A stretch of 30,838 bases of DNA from a virus. Below, one piece after another: positions 23,744 through 30,168 of the stretch (positions within the stretch are counted from its first letter, which is position 1; the number at the start of each line of letters is the position of its first letter). Where the stretch lies: positions 1-30,838 of the IMG/VR virus record IMGVR_UViG_3300029319_000299; one strand, 5' to 3'. The position numbers and the translations under genes were made by a program. The notes under the pieces were generated by a model. It had not been told where the DNA came from. It saw only the letters and a list, made by a program, of their open reading frames with translations, and did not search any database.

Positions 23744-25693
23744 ATGAAACTATCCGAATATATGCCTCAAGTTCCCCAAATGCAACAACAAATGGCGGAC
23801 TTAAATAAACAAATTAGTTTACTAGATGTTATGAAATCTGCGGGGGACACAGGTAGTGCTCCTACTGTTGGGTTAGACCAAATTGTAAATACATGGGTAC
23901 GTCACCAAATGGCGTACAGACAACAGTTAGTCCAAGATTTACAGACTGTTGTTATGTCTGTTGAAGAAATCAGAGGCCCCTTATCCCACATAACAGGTGA
24001 AGTTTTTAGACGTGGTATAGAAATAATACCTACAAAAGAAAACGCTGATAAAGAACAAACAGTTAAACTAAAAAATTGGTTAGACGACTGTAATGTGTTT
24101 GACCAAAGTCTAGAAGAAGTACTTAGACAATTTCATATGGACTTAAATTCTTTAGATGATGCTTTTTTGTATATGGCTAAAGAATATAAAGACGAAGGAA
24201 ATGGAAACGTTACTTCTAGATTACAAGAAATTAGAAGACTAAACCCAGCACTTGTAGAGTTTGATTTAGACTCTGCGGGCTTACCTAAGAATGCTCATTT
24301 CTTATGTTTGATTCATAGAGAGCTTGTACAAGAAGCATCCGGTACTTGTGAACGAGAAGATTGTAATGTTAAGCTAGTTCCGGCAATGTACAAATATTAT
24401 CACAGAAGCCAACACTTATATTTTACAGACACTGAAATTATTCATTTGTCTAAGTTTTCTCCATCCGAAACATATGGATGGTCTCCAATACTTACGATTT
24501 TTGAAAAGGCACTAACCTTGATTGGTATGGATAAAAATTTATACCGATTCTTTTACGAAAGAAAAATGCCTGCTTCAATGATTATGGTCACTACAGATGA
24601 CCCAGAGAGTCTAAGAAGAGAAAGAGAGCATATTGCAGCTCAAACTCGGTTAGACCCTAACTATGTTCCTATGGTGGCAGTCTCAGCAAGAAACCAAAGA
24701 GGTAGGGTGGATATGGTGAGGCTGTTCCATACTTTACAGGAAATGGATTATTTACCTGTTCGGGAAGAGATTAGAGAACGTGTGGCAGCTATGTGGGGTG
24801 TTACCCCAGCTTGGCAAGGTGCCCCTGATGCTTTTGGGGGTATGTCTTCACAAACTCAACAACTAGTAGTTATGAGTCGTGTGGTTGAAGGTGACCAAAG
24901 ATTAATTCATGAAAAAGTATTCCCTAGAATTTTAGAAGCTTTTGGTATAACTGACTATGATTTACAATTACCACAGCCAGAAGAAAAAGCTGAAAACACA
25001 AGAATTTCTTTTGCACAACAAAAAATATCTATTGCTAATCAATTCTCTCAATTAGGCTTTGATGTAAAACTAAAAGAACAAGATGTTCCTTTTTGGGAAG
25101 CTGACTTTATTGTTAGTGGTAAGCCTGTACCTACAGCACAAATGCAGGCAGAACAAACTGCTTTGGGTATTGAGCAAACTCGAAAAGCTATGGAACAAGA
25201 AGAACAACAGCAGCAAGCTATGGCTGAACAACAAGCTGCGGCTGCTGAAGAAGGTCCAGTGGCTCCTGAAGAAGAAGGTGCTGAACCTATTCAAGCTATG
25301 CAAAAAGCTTATAAGCCGCCTTCCCAGAGAAAGTTTAAAGGGAGAACGGGTGGAGTGACTCCTGATTGGTCTGACAAACACCCAGACGAAGAAAGAGACA
25401 TTGATAAATATACTGAAGCAAGGGAGAAAAATGAACTAACTTTATCAAAAGGTTGGGTAGAATCATTAAATGAAAAGGGTTTTTCTGCTCCTGTCATAAA
25501 AGAAATAACACCTGATTTATCACAAATGTGGTTTTCAGAAAACAATGTAGATTATATAGCACAGCTATCTGGAAGTGGTGTTACTACAATTGAAAAAGCT
25601 ATTTTTGGTGATGCAACTAGATTTAGTAGATATAAACAAACTGGTAATAGGAAGCCTACAGAACCAACAAAAATTGATATAGACGATGAGTAA
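23744..25693 (+). CDS. Portal protein
   Basis: This 649-residue protein has typical portal architecture. A helical start is followed by a region with DLQTVVMSVEEIRGPLSHITGEVFRRG, the wing and stem sequences including IIHLSKFSPSETYGWSPILTIFEKALTLIGMDKNLYRFFYERKMP, and WGVTPAWQGAPDAFGGMSSQTQQLVVMSRVVEGDQRLIHEKVFPRILEAFG. The last 170 residues are Gln/Glu/Ala-rich, then Lys/Pro-rich, as in portal crown regions. A small Cys pair, CEREDC (202-207), sits in the wing. Portal dodecamers form the DNA entry vertex and dock the terminase. Position upstream of the scaffold and capsid genes fits. Confidence 0.85.
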   Translation: MKLSEYMPQVPQMQQQMADLNKQISLLDVMKSAGDTGSAPTVGLDQIVNTWVRHQMAYRQQLVQDLQTVVMSVEEIRGPLSHITGEVFRRGIEIIPTKENADKEQTVKLKNWLDDCNVFDQSLEEVLRQFHMDLNSLDDAFLYMAKEYKDEGNGNVTSRLQEIRRLNPALVEFDLDSAGLPKNAHFLCLIHRELVQEASGTCEREDCNVKLVPAMYKYYHRSQHLYFTDTEIIHLSKFSPSETYGWSPILTIFEKALTLIGMDKNLYRFFYERKMPASMIMVTTDDPESLRREREHIAAQTRLDPNYVPMVAVSARNQRGRVDMVRLFHTLQEMDYLPVREEIRERVAAMWGVTPAWQGAPDAFGGMSSQTQQLVVMSRVVEGDQRLIHEKVFPRILEAFGITDYDLQLPQPEEKAENTRISFAQQKISIANQFSQLGFDVKLKEQDVPFWEADFIVSGKPVPTAQMQAEQTALGIEQTRKAMEQEEQQQQAMAEQQAAAAEEGPVAPEEEGAEPIQAMQKAYKPPSQRKFKGRTGGVTPDWSDKHPDEERDIDKYTEAREKNELTLSKGWVESLNEKGFSAPVIKEITPDLSQMWFSENNVDYIAQLSGSGVTTIEKAIFGDATRFSRYKQTGNRKPTEPTKIDIDDE

Positions 25694-26417
25694 GTTACAA
25701 AAACAAATTAAGAATGATTTAGAACTGCCTAGAGGTGAAACAAAAGTACTTCAGGCGGAAGATAAAGATTATGATAGAGGTTTACTTGTAAAACTTTTAG
25801 AGGATGGAGGCTATGATGTTGTTTATTGGTATGACAAATTGAAAGCGTATCCTATTGAAGTATTAGTTGATGGTGAGTCTGTAAAGAAAGATGCTAAAAA
25901 AGTTACATTTAAGTTTCACCCAGAACTACAGAAAGCTTTAGATTTATCTAAAGAGAATGGTGGTGGAGGAAACGGAGGTGGTGGCGGTGCTGCTACTTCA
26001 GGTTCTTTTGGTAGTGGTGGAGGTACAGTATTTACTTCAACCAACTCTGGTATATATTCTCCAACTTATGGTGGGGGTAGTCGGAGGAGACCAAAAAAAC
26101 GAAGAAAAAAAAGTGGTATAGATAAACTTGCTGATTTTGTAACTGACAATTCTCCTGAACGTAAAATGATAAAAGACCTTGCATCTTTTGTTATTAAGGC
26201 TCTTGAGAAAGACGAAAAAAAATTTCAAGAAGGTAAAAAATTTAGACAACAAACTAGTTCTACTGAAATGAATGATAACATTGCCCGTGTTGATTACCAA
26301 AAGGGTTGGATGGGTGGATATCAAGCTGATTCTCTAGCTCGGGGTGGGGAAAAAGACCGAGATAGTTATGTTAGTGATGAAATAGAAGAGGAAACAGAAG
26401 AAAGGGAGTTCAAATAA
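25686..26417 (+). CDS. Unknown protein with glycine-rich hinge and basic patch
   Basis: This 243-residue protein overlaps the portal end by 8 bases. Residues 1-92 look like a compact domain (LLVKLLEDGGYDVVYWYDKLKAYPIEVLVDGE). A long Gly/Ser stretch with runs of GGGG follows (about 93-130), then a strongly basic patch RRRPKKRRKKS near 134-144, and a helical acidic end (EIEEETEEREF). The layout suggests a flexible linker between two domains with a DNA- or acid-binding patch. It lies in the head gene block, so a virion or head-tail accessory role is plausible. Family not recognised. Confidence 0.6.
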   Translation: MSKLQKQIKNDLELPRGETKVLQAEDKDYDRGLLVKLLEDGGYDVVYWYDKLKAYPIEVLVDGESVKKDAKKVTFKFHPELQKALDLSKENGGGGNGGGGGAATSGSFGSGGGTVFTSTNSGIYSPTYGGGSRRRPKKRRKKSGIDKLADFVTDNSPERKMIKDLASFVIKALEKDEKKFQEGKKFRQQTSSTEMNDNIARVDYQKGWMGGYQADSLARGGEKDRDSYVSDEIEEETEEREFK

Positions 26418-26729
26418 ATGTTGAACTCACAAACATTATATGATAACCTATGTTCTAAATGTAGAGGTCATATGTATATAAACGAAGATGAGGACTTACA
26501 GTGTTTTACTTGCGGTAAAATATTAGTAGTCACAGTGCGGAGGCATTATGATACCACAAATAGCTCACTCAGAAATAAAAAGAAGGAGAGCACTAGGTTG
26601 GACATGGACCAATCTAGCAAAATGGATAGAAGAAGAGTACGGAACGAAGGTTCATCGAACAACCATTCAAAGATGGTACGACAAACAGGTTTGGGCGGAC
26701 AATCAAGAGGACTTACCGCAGGAAGATAG
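26418..26729 (+). CDS. Small zinc-ribbon protein overlapping the phosphoesterase gene
   Basis: The frame starts immediately after the previous stop and encodes 103 residues. Residues 12-32 form a textbook zinc ribbon (C12, C15, C29, C32: LCSKCRG ... CFTCGK). The remaining residues from about 44 on lie in the +1 frame over the first 182 bases of the next gene and are low-complexity, basic and Ser/Asn-rich, as expected for an out-of-frame read. The zinc ribbon argues that the first part is real. The C-terminal part may be passive overlap or a basic tail. A sequencing frameshift that splits a zinc ribbon-helix-turn-helix fusion is the alternative. Confidence 0.55.
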   Translation: MLNSQTLYDNLCSKCRGHMYINEDEDLQCFTCGKILVVTVRRHYDTTNSSLRNKKKESTRLDMDQSSKMDRRRVRNEGSSNNHSKMVRQTGLGGQSRGLTAGR

Positions 26730-27864
26730 TTTATCTGACCGAATAAAGCTCGATAAAAAAGTCGCAACACATAAAAGTGAAGCTAATCTTTACAAAAAAC
26801 TTTACCAACAATCTTTAAAAGACAACACTAAACAAGAACTTATTGTTGAAGCCATACAAGAGTTTGCCAAAGCATTTCCAGCTGTTCCCTTAAGGCAATC
26901 TAAAAACACTAAAAAAAACCCTTTCGGAGAGAAAAGTCAAATTATGGTTGCCCCTTTAGCTGATACCCACATAGGAGAACATGTATTCAAAGAGCAAATG
27001 CGGGGCTTGAATGAATATAACTTTGATATATTTAATAAACGTATGTATGGTTGGGTCAATGAAATCCTAAAGCACGCTTCGCATAGAAGACAGGTGGTGT
27101 CTGTAGATGAACTAATTATCCCAATGTTAGGTGACATGATTAGTGGAGACATACACGAAGAGTTAGCTAGGTCTAATATGGCTAACTGTATGGAGCAAAT
27201 GAGTAGGGGAGCTAGTATTATTGGACAAGCTTTGATGTATCTAGCACCACACTTTACAAAAATTAGAGTTCCTTGTGTAGTTGGTAATCATGGGCGAATG
27301 ACAAGAAAACCTCCTATGAAAGATAAGTATATGGATTGGGATTATATGCTTTATCAATGGTTGGCGGCATTTTGTAAGAATCAAGAAAATATAGAGTTTC
27401 ATATTCCTAGAAGCTTTATGACTACTTTCAAAGTACACGACCAAGTAGTCCTTATAATGCATGGGGATTCTATATCCGGTGCAGGAAGTGGTGGGGCGAT
27501 AACAGGAGCTATAACTAAACTTAGAAGTGTATTTCAATATCGAAAGGCTTTGCAAAGAGAAATAGAAGATTCACTGGATGATGATTCACAGATAGAGTTT
27601 GATAGTGTTATGATTGGTCATTTTCACAGAATTGATGAAGTAGATATAGGCACAGGAGTATTACTTATATGTGGAACCATGAAAGGTCCTGATGAATTTG
27701 CTCTGCAAAGACTTCATGCAGCGACTAAACCTAAACAAATAATTACTTTCTGGGACGCAGAAGATGGTTATAAAAGTAGAGAAATTATATCTTTTAATAA
27801 ATATGACACCAGCAAAAGAAAGTTTATAGACAAGATTCCTGAAAAGTGGATAGATTTTGTATAA
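26548..27864 (+). CDS. Calcineurin-like metallophosphoesterase with N-terminal helix-turn-helix
   Basis: This is a 438-residue protein. GGAGG at 26539-26543 fixes the start at 26548. Residues about 1-50 (EIKRRRALGWTWTNLAKWIEEEYGTKVHRTTIQRWYDKQVW) form a helix-turn-helix like those of transposases and small terminases. From about residue 130 the phosphoesterase motifs appear in order: APLADTHIGE (D, H), LGDMISGD, VVGNHGRM, IMHGDSIS and IGHFHRID. These residues bind two metals. Such enzymes hydrolyse phosphate diesters or monoesters, including DNA ends (Mre11/SbcD-like). No SbcC partner is seen. Location in the head gene block is unusual for a repair enzyme. Confidence 0.85.
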   Translation: MIPQIAHSEIKRRRALGWTWTNLAKWIEEEYGTKVHRTTIQRWYDKQVWADNQEDLPQEDSLSDRIKLDKKVATHKSEANLYKKLYQQSLKDNTKQELIVEAIQEFAKAFPAVPLRQSKNTKKNPFGEKSQIMVAPLADTHIGEHVFKEQMRGLNEYNFDIFNKRMYGWVNEILKHASHRRQVVSVDELIIPMLGDMISGDIHEELARSNMANCMEQMSRGASIIGQALMYLAPHFTKIRVPCVVGNHGRMTRKPPMKDKYMDWDYMLYQWLAAFCKNQENIEFHIPRSFMTTFKVHDQVVLIMHGDSISGAGSGGAITGAITKLRSVFQYRKALQREIEDSLDDDSQIEFDSVMIGHFHRIDEVDIGTGVLLICGTMKGPDEFALQRLHAATKPKQIITFWDAEDGYKSREIISFNKYDTSKRKFIDKIPEKWIDFV

Positions 27865-27874
27865 TCTTAAATTA
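27860..27874 (+). promoter_or_regulatory. Possible -10 box TATAAT before a SD-less gene
   Basis: TATAAT at 27860-27865 overlaps the stop codon of the phosphoesterase gene and ends 8 bases before the ATG at 27874. There is no SD. A start about 7 bases after the box would give a leader of only about two bases. This is the least certain of the series because it is preceded by TTTG and not TAG. Confidence 0.4.
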
Positions 27875-28311
27875 TGCCCATACATAAACGTTTTGACATA
27901 GATTGGTATATTACTAATGACGCATCTGGAAAAAAAGCCGTCACATGTTTTTTACAAAAACAAGGGCTATCTGTTAAAGAAAATTCTAATAAATATGGCA
28001 TAGACTTAATAACAAATGGTACAACTCATAAGGGACGAGTATTTAGTAGTGTGCCTGTTGAAGTAGAAAGAAGGCAGATATGGGATAAGACCTTTCCTTT
28101 TCCTACAGTGCATGTGCCGGAAAGAAAAACTAAGTTTCTTAAACACTATATGTTATATGCAGTAGTTAATTTGAATTTTAACAAAGTTATGTTTTGTTCT
28201 TCAGATATTATTAAACAATATAAACCCATAGAAATACCAAATAAAGCTGTGGCAAACGATGAATACTTTTATGATGTTCCAATAACTTGTTGGGAAATTC
28301 ATGATATTTAG
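27874..28311 (+). CDS. Possible PD-(D/E)XK nuclease or resolvase-like protein
   Basis: This 145-residue protein begins with a helix (DASGKKAVTCFLQKQGLSV) followed by NKYGIDLITNG (D44) and VPVEVERRQIW (E63, E65). A first helix, Y-G-I-D-L strand and E-V-E strand are the core of small restriction-like nucleases. The usual Lys two residues after the Glu is replaced by Glu/Arg, so activity is uncertain. The rest includes PERKTKFLKHYMLYAVVNLNFNKVMFC, which could be the later strands of the fold. No SD is seen; a TATAAT box lies just upstream. A non-catalytic virion protein cannot be excluded. Confidence 0.55.
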   Translation: MPIHKRFDIDWYITNDASGKKAVTCFLQKQGLSVKENSNKYGIDLITNGTTHKGRVFSSVPVEVERRQIWDKTFPFPTVHVPERKTKFLKHYMLYAVVNLNFNKVMFCSSDIIKQYKPIEIPNKAVANDEYFYDVPITCWEIHDI

Positions 28312-28323
28312 TATAATAACTTA
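28312..28323 (+). promoter_or_regulatory. -10 box TATAAT placed for a leaderless start
   Basis: TTTAGTATAAT (hexamer 28312-28317) ends 5 bases before the ATG at 28323, the same spacing as at 17917. No SD is present. TTGGGA lies about 16 bases upstream of the hexamer as a loose -35. It overlaps the stop codon of the preceding gene. Confidence 0.65.
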
Positions 28324-28895
28324 TGGCTACTCAAAAATCCGCAGATAGAGAAATTACTCGAATACTAACGTCATTTTTACATGGTGTAGGGGATAGAGTT
28401 TTTAAGTTATCTAAAGAAGATGCGATTAAAGTTACTGGAAGTGCTTCACAAGCAGAAAACCAAGTCCAATTAATTAAAGATAAAGGTGGATTTAGATTAG
28501 AACTTTCGGGAGGAGTGGTAGACCTTTTGTCTCCAGATGAAAATAATAAGCCTAAAATCTTACAGTCATCTACTTTTCAATCTAAAAGACATTATAGGAA
28601 GGCAACTACAGTTGTACCTAAAAGTCCTAGATATAAAGTTGGTTCTTATTTAAGGTCTGGTGGATATGTTAGGGCACATCCTAAAACTTGGAAGCCCGGA
28701 TTTAGGCCTCGATATGATGAGAGTTCTAACAGCTGGAGAACCGATAGTATAGATACAAATTTTGGCTATCGTATGTCAGCAGTAAAAAGAAAAAACGATT
28801 GGGTAGCAGAAAATATGGATAAAATTTTTAGTAAGTTGTCAGATGAAGATATTATTCTAATGGCAATGCATGGAGTTATTCCAGAATATGAATAA
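28323..28895 (+). CDS. Unknown basic protein in the head gene block
   Basis: This 190-residue protein appears to be expressed from its own TATAAT box. The N-terminal 80 residues contain a helix (DREITRILTSFLHGVGDRVFKL) and a small strand region (GGFRLELSGGVVDLLS). Residues about 95-135 form a distinctive segment rich in Tyr, Arg, Gly and Pro (SPRYKVGSYLRSGGYVRAHPKTWKPGFRPRY), which looks like a nucleic-acid or protein-binding loop. The C-terminus is helical (NDWVAENMDKIFSKLSDEDIILMAMHG). No family recognised. It may be a virion or head assembly protein. Confidence 0.6.
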   Translation: MATQKSADREITRILTSFLHGVGDRVFKLSKEDAIKVTGSASQAENQVQLIKDKGGFRLELSGGVVDLLSPDENNKPKILQSSTFQSKRHYRKATTVVPKSPRYKVGSYLRSGGYVRAHPKTWKPGFRPRYDESSNSWRTDSIDTNFGYRMSAVKRKNDWVAENMDKIFSKLSDEDIILMAMHGVIPEYE

Positions 28896-28906
28896 GGAGG
28901 AAAAGC

Positions 28907-29104
28907 GTGGGACCGAGTAAAGAACAAGAATATATAATAGCCAGACATTCTAAAATGGTGGGAAAAGTATTAGATTTAGTAGAAGCATCTTTGCCAGAAG
29001 GCAATCAATGTGAGAAATTAAAGAAGCTAATACAAGTTCCTTTGTATGATTTTCGTAATGAAATGCTCCATTTTGAAGCAGAAGGCGTACCTGAGACTGA
29101 CTAA
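28907..29104 (+). CDS. Small helical protein with GTG start
   Basis: This 65-residue protein starts at GTG (28907), supported by AAGGAGG at 28894-28900. It is helical and charged (EQEYIIARHSKMVGKVLDLVEASLPEGNQCEKLKKLIQVPLYDFRNEML), with an overall layout like small phage accessory proteins that end with a Phe/Glu-rich tail. Family not recognised. It is the last gene before the capsid control region. Confidence 0.6.
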   Translation: MGPSKEQEYIIARHSKMVGKVLDLVEASLPEGNQCEKLKKLIQVPLYDFRNEMLHFEAEGVPETD

Positions 29105-29131
29105 TTTCGTATTTTTATAATATAAATCTGT

Positions 29132-29151
29132 AAAATCTCGTAGGATTTTTT
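29132..29151 (+). terminator. Possible weak terminator or regulatory dyad
   Basis: AAAATC (29132-29137) pairs with GATTTT (29144-29149) around a 6-base loop and runs into further T residues. It sits after the last gene of the upstream block and before the capsid promoter. The stem is AT-rich, so it would be a weak terminator. Its core also resembles the dyad at 7682-7697. Confidence 0.35.
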
Positions 29152-29179
29152 AGTTTGTTGAGTATAATGTAATAACGTT

Positions 29180-29199
29180 TAAATATAACGTTATATTTA
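29180..29199. repeat. 20-bp perfect palindrome, candidate operator
   Basis: TAAATATAACGTTATATTTA is a perfect inverted repeat centred on AACGTT, beginning about 5 bases after the predicted transcription start of the capsid promoter. TAACGTT also occurs at 29173-29179, 13 bases before the copy inside the palindrome. Size and position suit binding by a dimeric regulator. Confidence 0.55.
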
Positions 29200-29208
29200 G
29201 CTATAAAA

Positions 29209-29240
29209 AAAAGGTCGGAGGTGGCTTAGACCAACCTTTT
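29209..29240 (+). promoter_or_regulatory. Leader hairpin before the scaffold gene
   Basis: AAAAGGT (29209-29215) pairs with ACCTTTT (29234-29240). After one mismatch, GG (29217-29218) pairs with CC (29231-29232), leaving a 12-base loop. It lies in the predicted leader. The 3' arm ends in TTTT followed by A, so it could act as a weak terminator or as an RNA-stabilising or protein-binding element. Confidence 0.45.
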
Positions 29241-29282
29241 ATGATAGCGTAAACAAACAAAATCATAGGAGGTTTAAAAACT

Positions 29283-30140
29283 ATGGCAGATATAGATGAA
29301 AGGCTTGAAAAGCAGATGGAAGGCACTAATCTTGCTCTAGCCGCTGTAGCCGAAGTCCTACAAAAAATGGACGGAAGATTGGCTAAAGAAGCGGAAGAAG
29401 AGGAAGAAGAAGCTGAAAAAGCTGCAATCGAAAAAGCCCAATCTGATTTGGTGAAATCTGTGGCTTCTGAAGTTGTTTCAATGTTAAAAGCTGGTGAAGG
29501 TGACAGTTATGCTGGTGCTGACGTTAGTGGAGATGACAGAAAGGCTAGCCCTACAGGTGGTACACCACAAGACGCTGACGACTCAGAAAGCGATGCTGGA
29601 ATCTCTTCTAAGATAGAAGACCAGCAAAACACAATTCAAGCAGCCGACATGGGTGACGATGATAAAGATGACATCGAAAAAGCTTATGAAAAGGGTTATG
29701 CAGCTGCAATGAAAAAAGAAAAAGATGAAGATGAGGACGGTATGGAAAAAGCAGCTCATGGAGATGGTGCTGACGATGAGGCTAAAGATGAGCCTACAGA
29801 GAAAGGTATGGACGAAGACGATGATGACATGGAAAAAATGCAGAAGCAAATAGAGTCTTTGAAGAAGCAACTTGCTGATTCAGAAGCTAGCATGCAGAAA
29901 GCAGTCCAAGCAGAATCTGAAGCAAGATTAAGAAAGATGGGATTCAGAGAGGAGAATGGATTACAAGCTCCACAAAAGGTAAATGGATTAGGAGTAGATG
30001 GTTCAACACCTCTACAAAAATCTGCTGCTACTGATACCCCAGAGCAATTAGCTGAACTTTCTTACTCAGAGCTCAGAAGAATGCAACACCAAATAGAAAC
30101 TGGTAACACCGATGGTGTTCCTAGGGAACTATTAGGATAA
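29283..30140 (+). CDS. Capsid scaffold (assembly) protein
   Basis: This 285-residue protein is extremely acidic in the middle, with many Asp/Glu runs (for example EEEEEEAEKA and MDEDDDDMEKM). Coiled-coil stretches lie at both ends of the acidic region (RLEKQMEGTNLALAAVAEVLQKMDGRL, and MQKQIESLKKQLADSEASMQKAVQ). It ends in a small helical tail (TPEQLAELSYSELRRMQHQIETG). A charged, coiled-coil protein directly before the major capsid gene is the classic scaffold, which is removed before DNA packaging. No protease motif is seen, so the maturation protease must lie elsewhere or be absent. It is driven by the strong control region upstream. Confidence 0.75.
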   Translation: MADIDERLEKQMEGTNLALAAVAEVLQKMDGRLAKEAEEEEEEAEKAAIEKAQSDLVKSVASEVVSMLKAGEGDSYAGADVSGDDRKASPTGGTPQDADDSESDAGISSKIEDQQNTIQAADMGDDDKDDIEKAYEKGYAAAMKKEKDEDEDGMEKAAHGDGADDEAKDEPTEKGMDEDDDDMEKMQKQIESLKKQLADSEASMQKAVQAESEARLRKMGFREENGLQAPQKVNGLGVDGSTPLQKSAATDTPEQLAELSYSELRRMQHQIETGNTDGVPRELLG

Positions 30141-30168
30141 TTAAAACAAACTATAGGAGATTATAAAC

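Larger units (their letters stand above)
29105..29282 (+). promoter_or_regulatory. Control region upstream of the scaffold and capsid genes
   Basis: This is the largest non-coding stretch (178 bases). In order it holds a TATAAT at 29116-29121, a short hairpin AAAATC/GATTTT followed by T residues (29132-29151), a second TATAAT at 29163-29168 preceded by GAG, a 20-bp perfect palindrome at 29180-29199, a longer hairpin at 29209-29240, and AGGAGG at 29267-29272, 10 bases before the ATG. The second box would give a structured leader of about 108 bases. This is likely the strong late promoter for capsid genes. Confidence 0.65.

Noticed and set aside
25083-25358. Leu/Lys-rich + frame inside the portal gene
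   Set aside because: It is an out-of-frame read of the Gln/Glu-rich portal tail. Its composition follows from the A-rich codons of that region.
14777-28317. TATA boxes as archaeal promoters
   Set aside because: An archaeal TATA box would lie about 26 bases before the transcript start. Here the boxes end 6-9 bases before the ATG, and the virus encodes a sigma factor, so a bacterial reading is better.
29105-29282. Attachment site or replication origin in the main intergenic gap
   Set aside because: No integrase gene is present, and there are no iterons or a cluster of repeats beyond the palindrome and one TAACGTT copy. Promoter and leader functions explain the region better.
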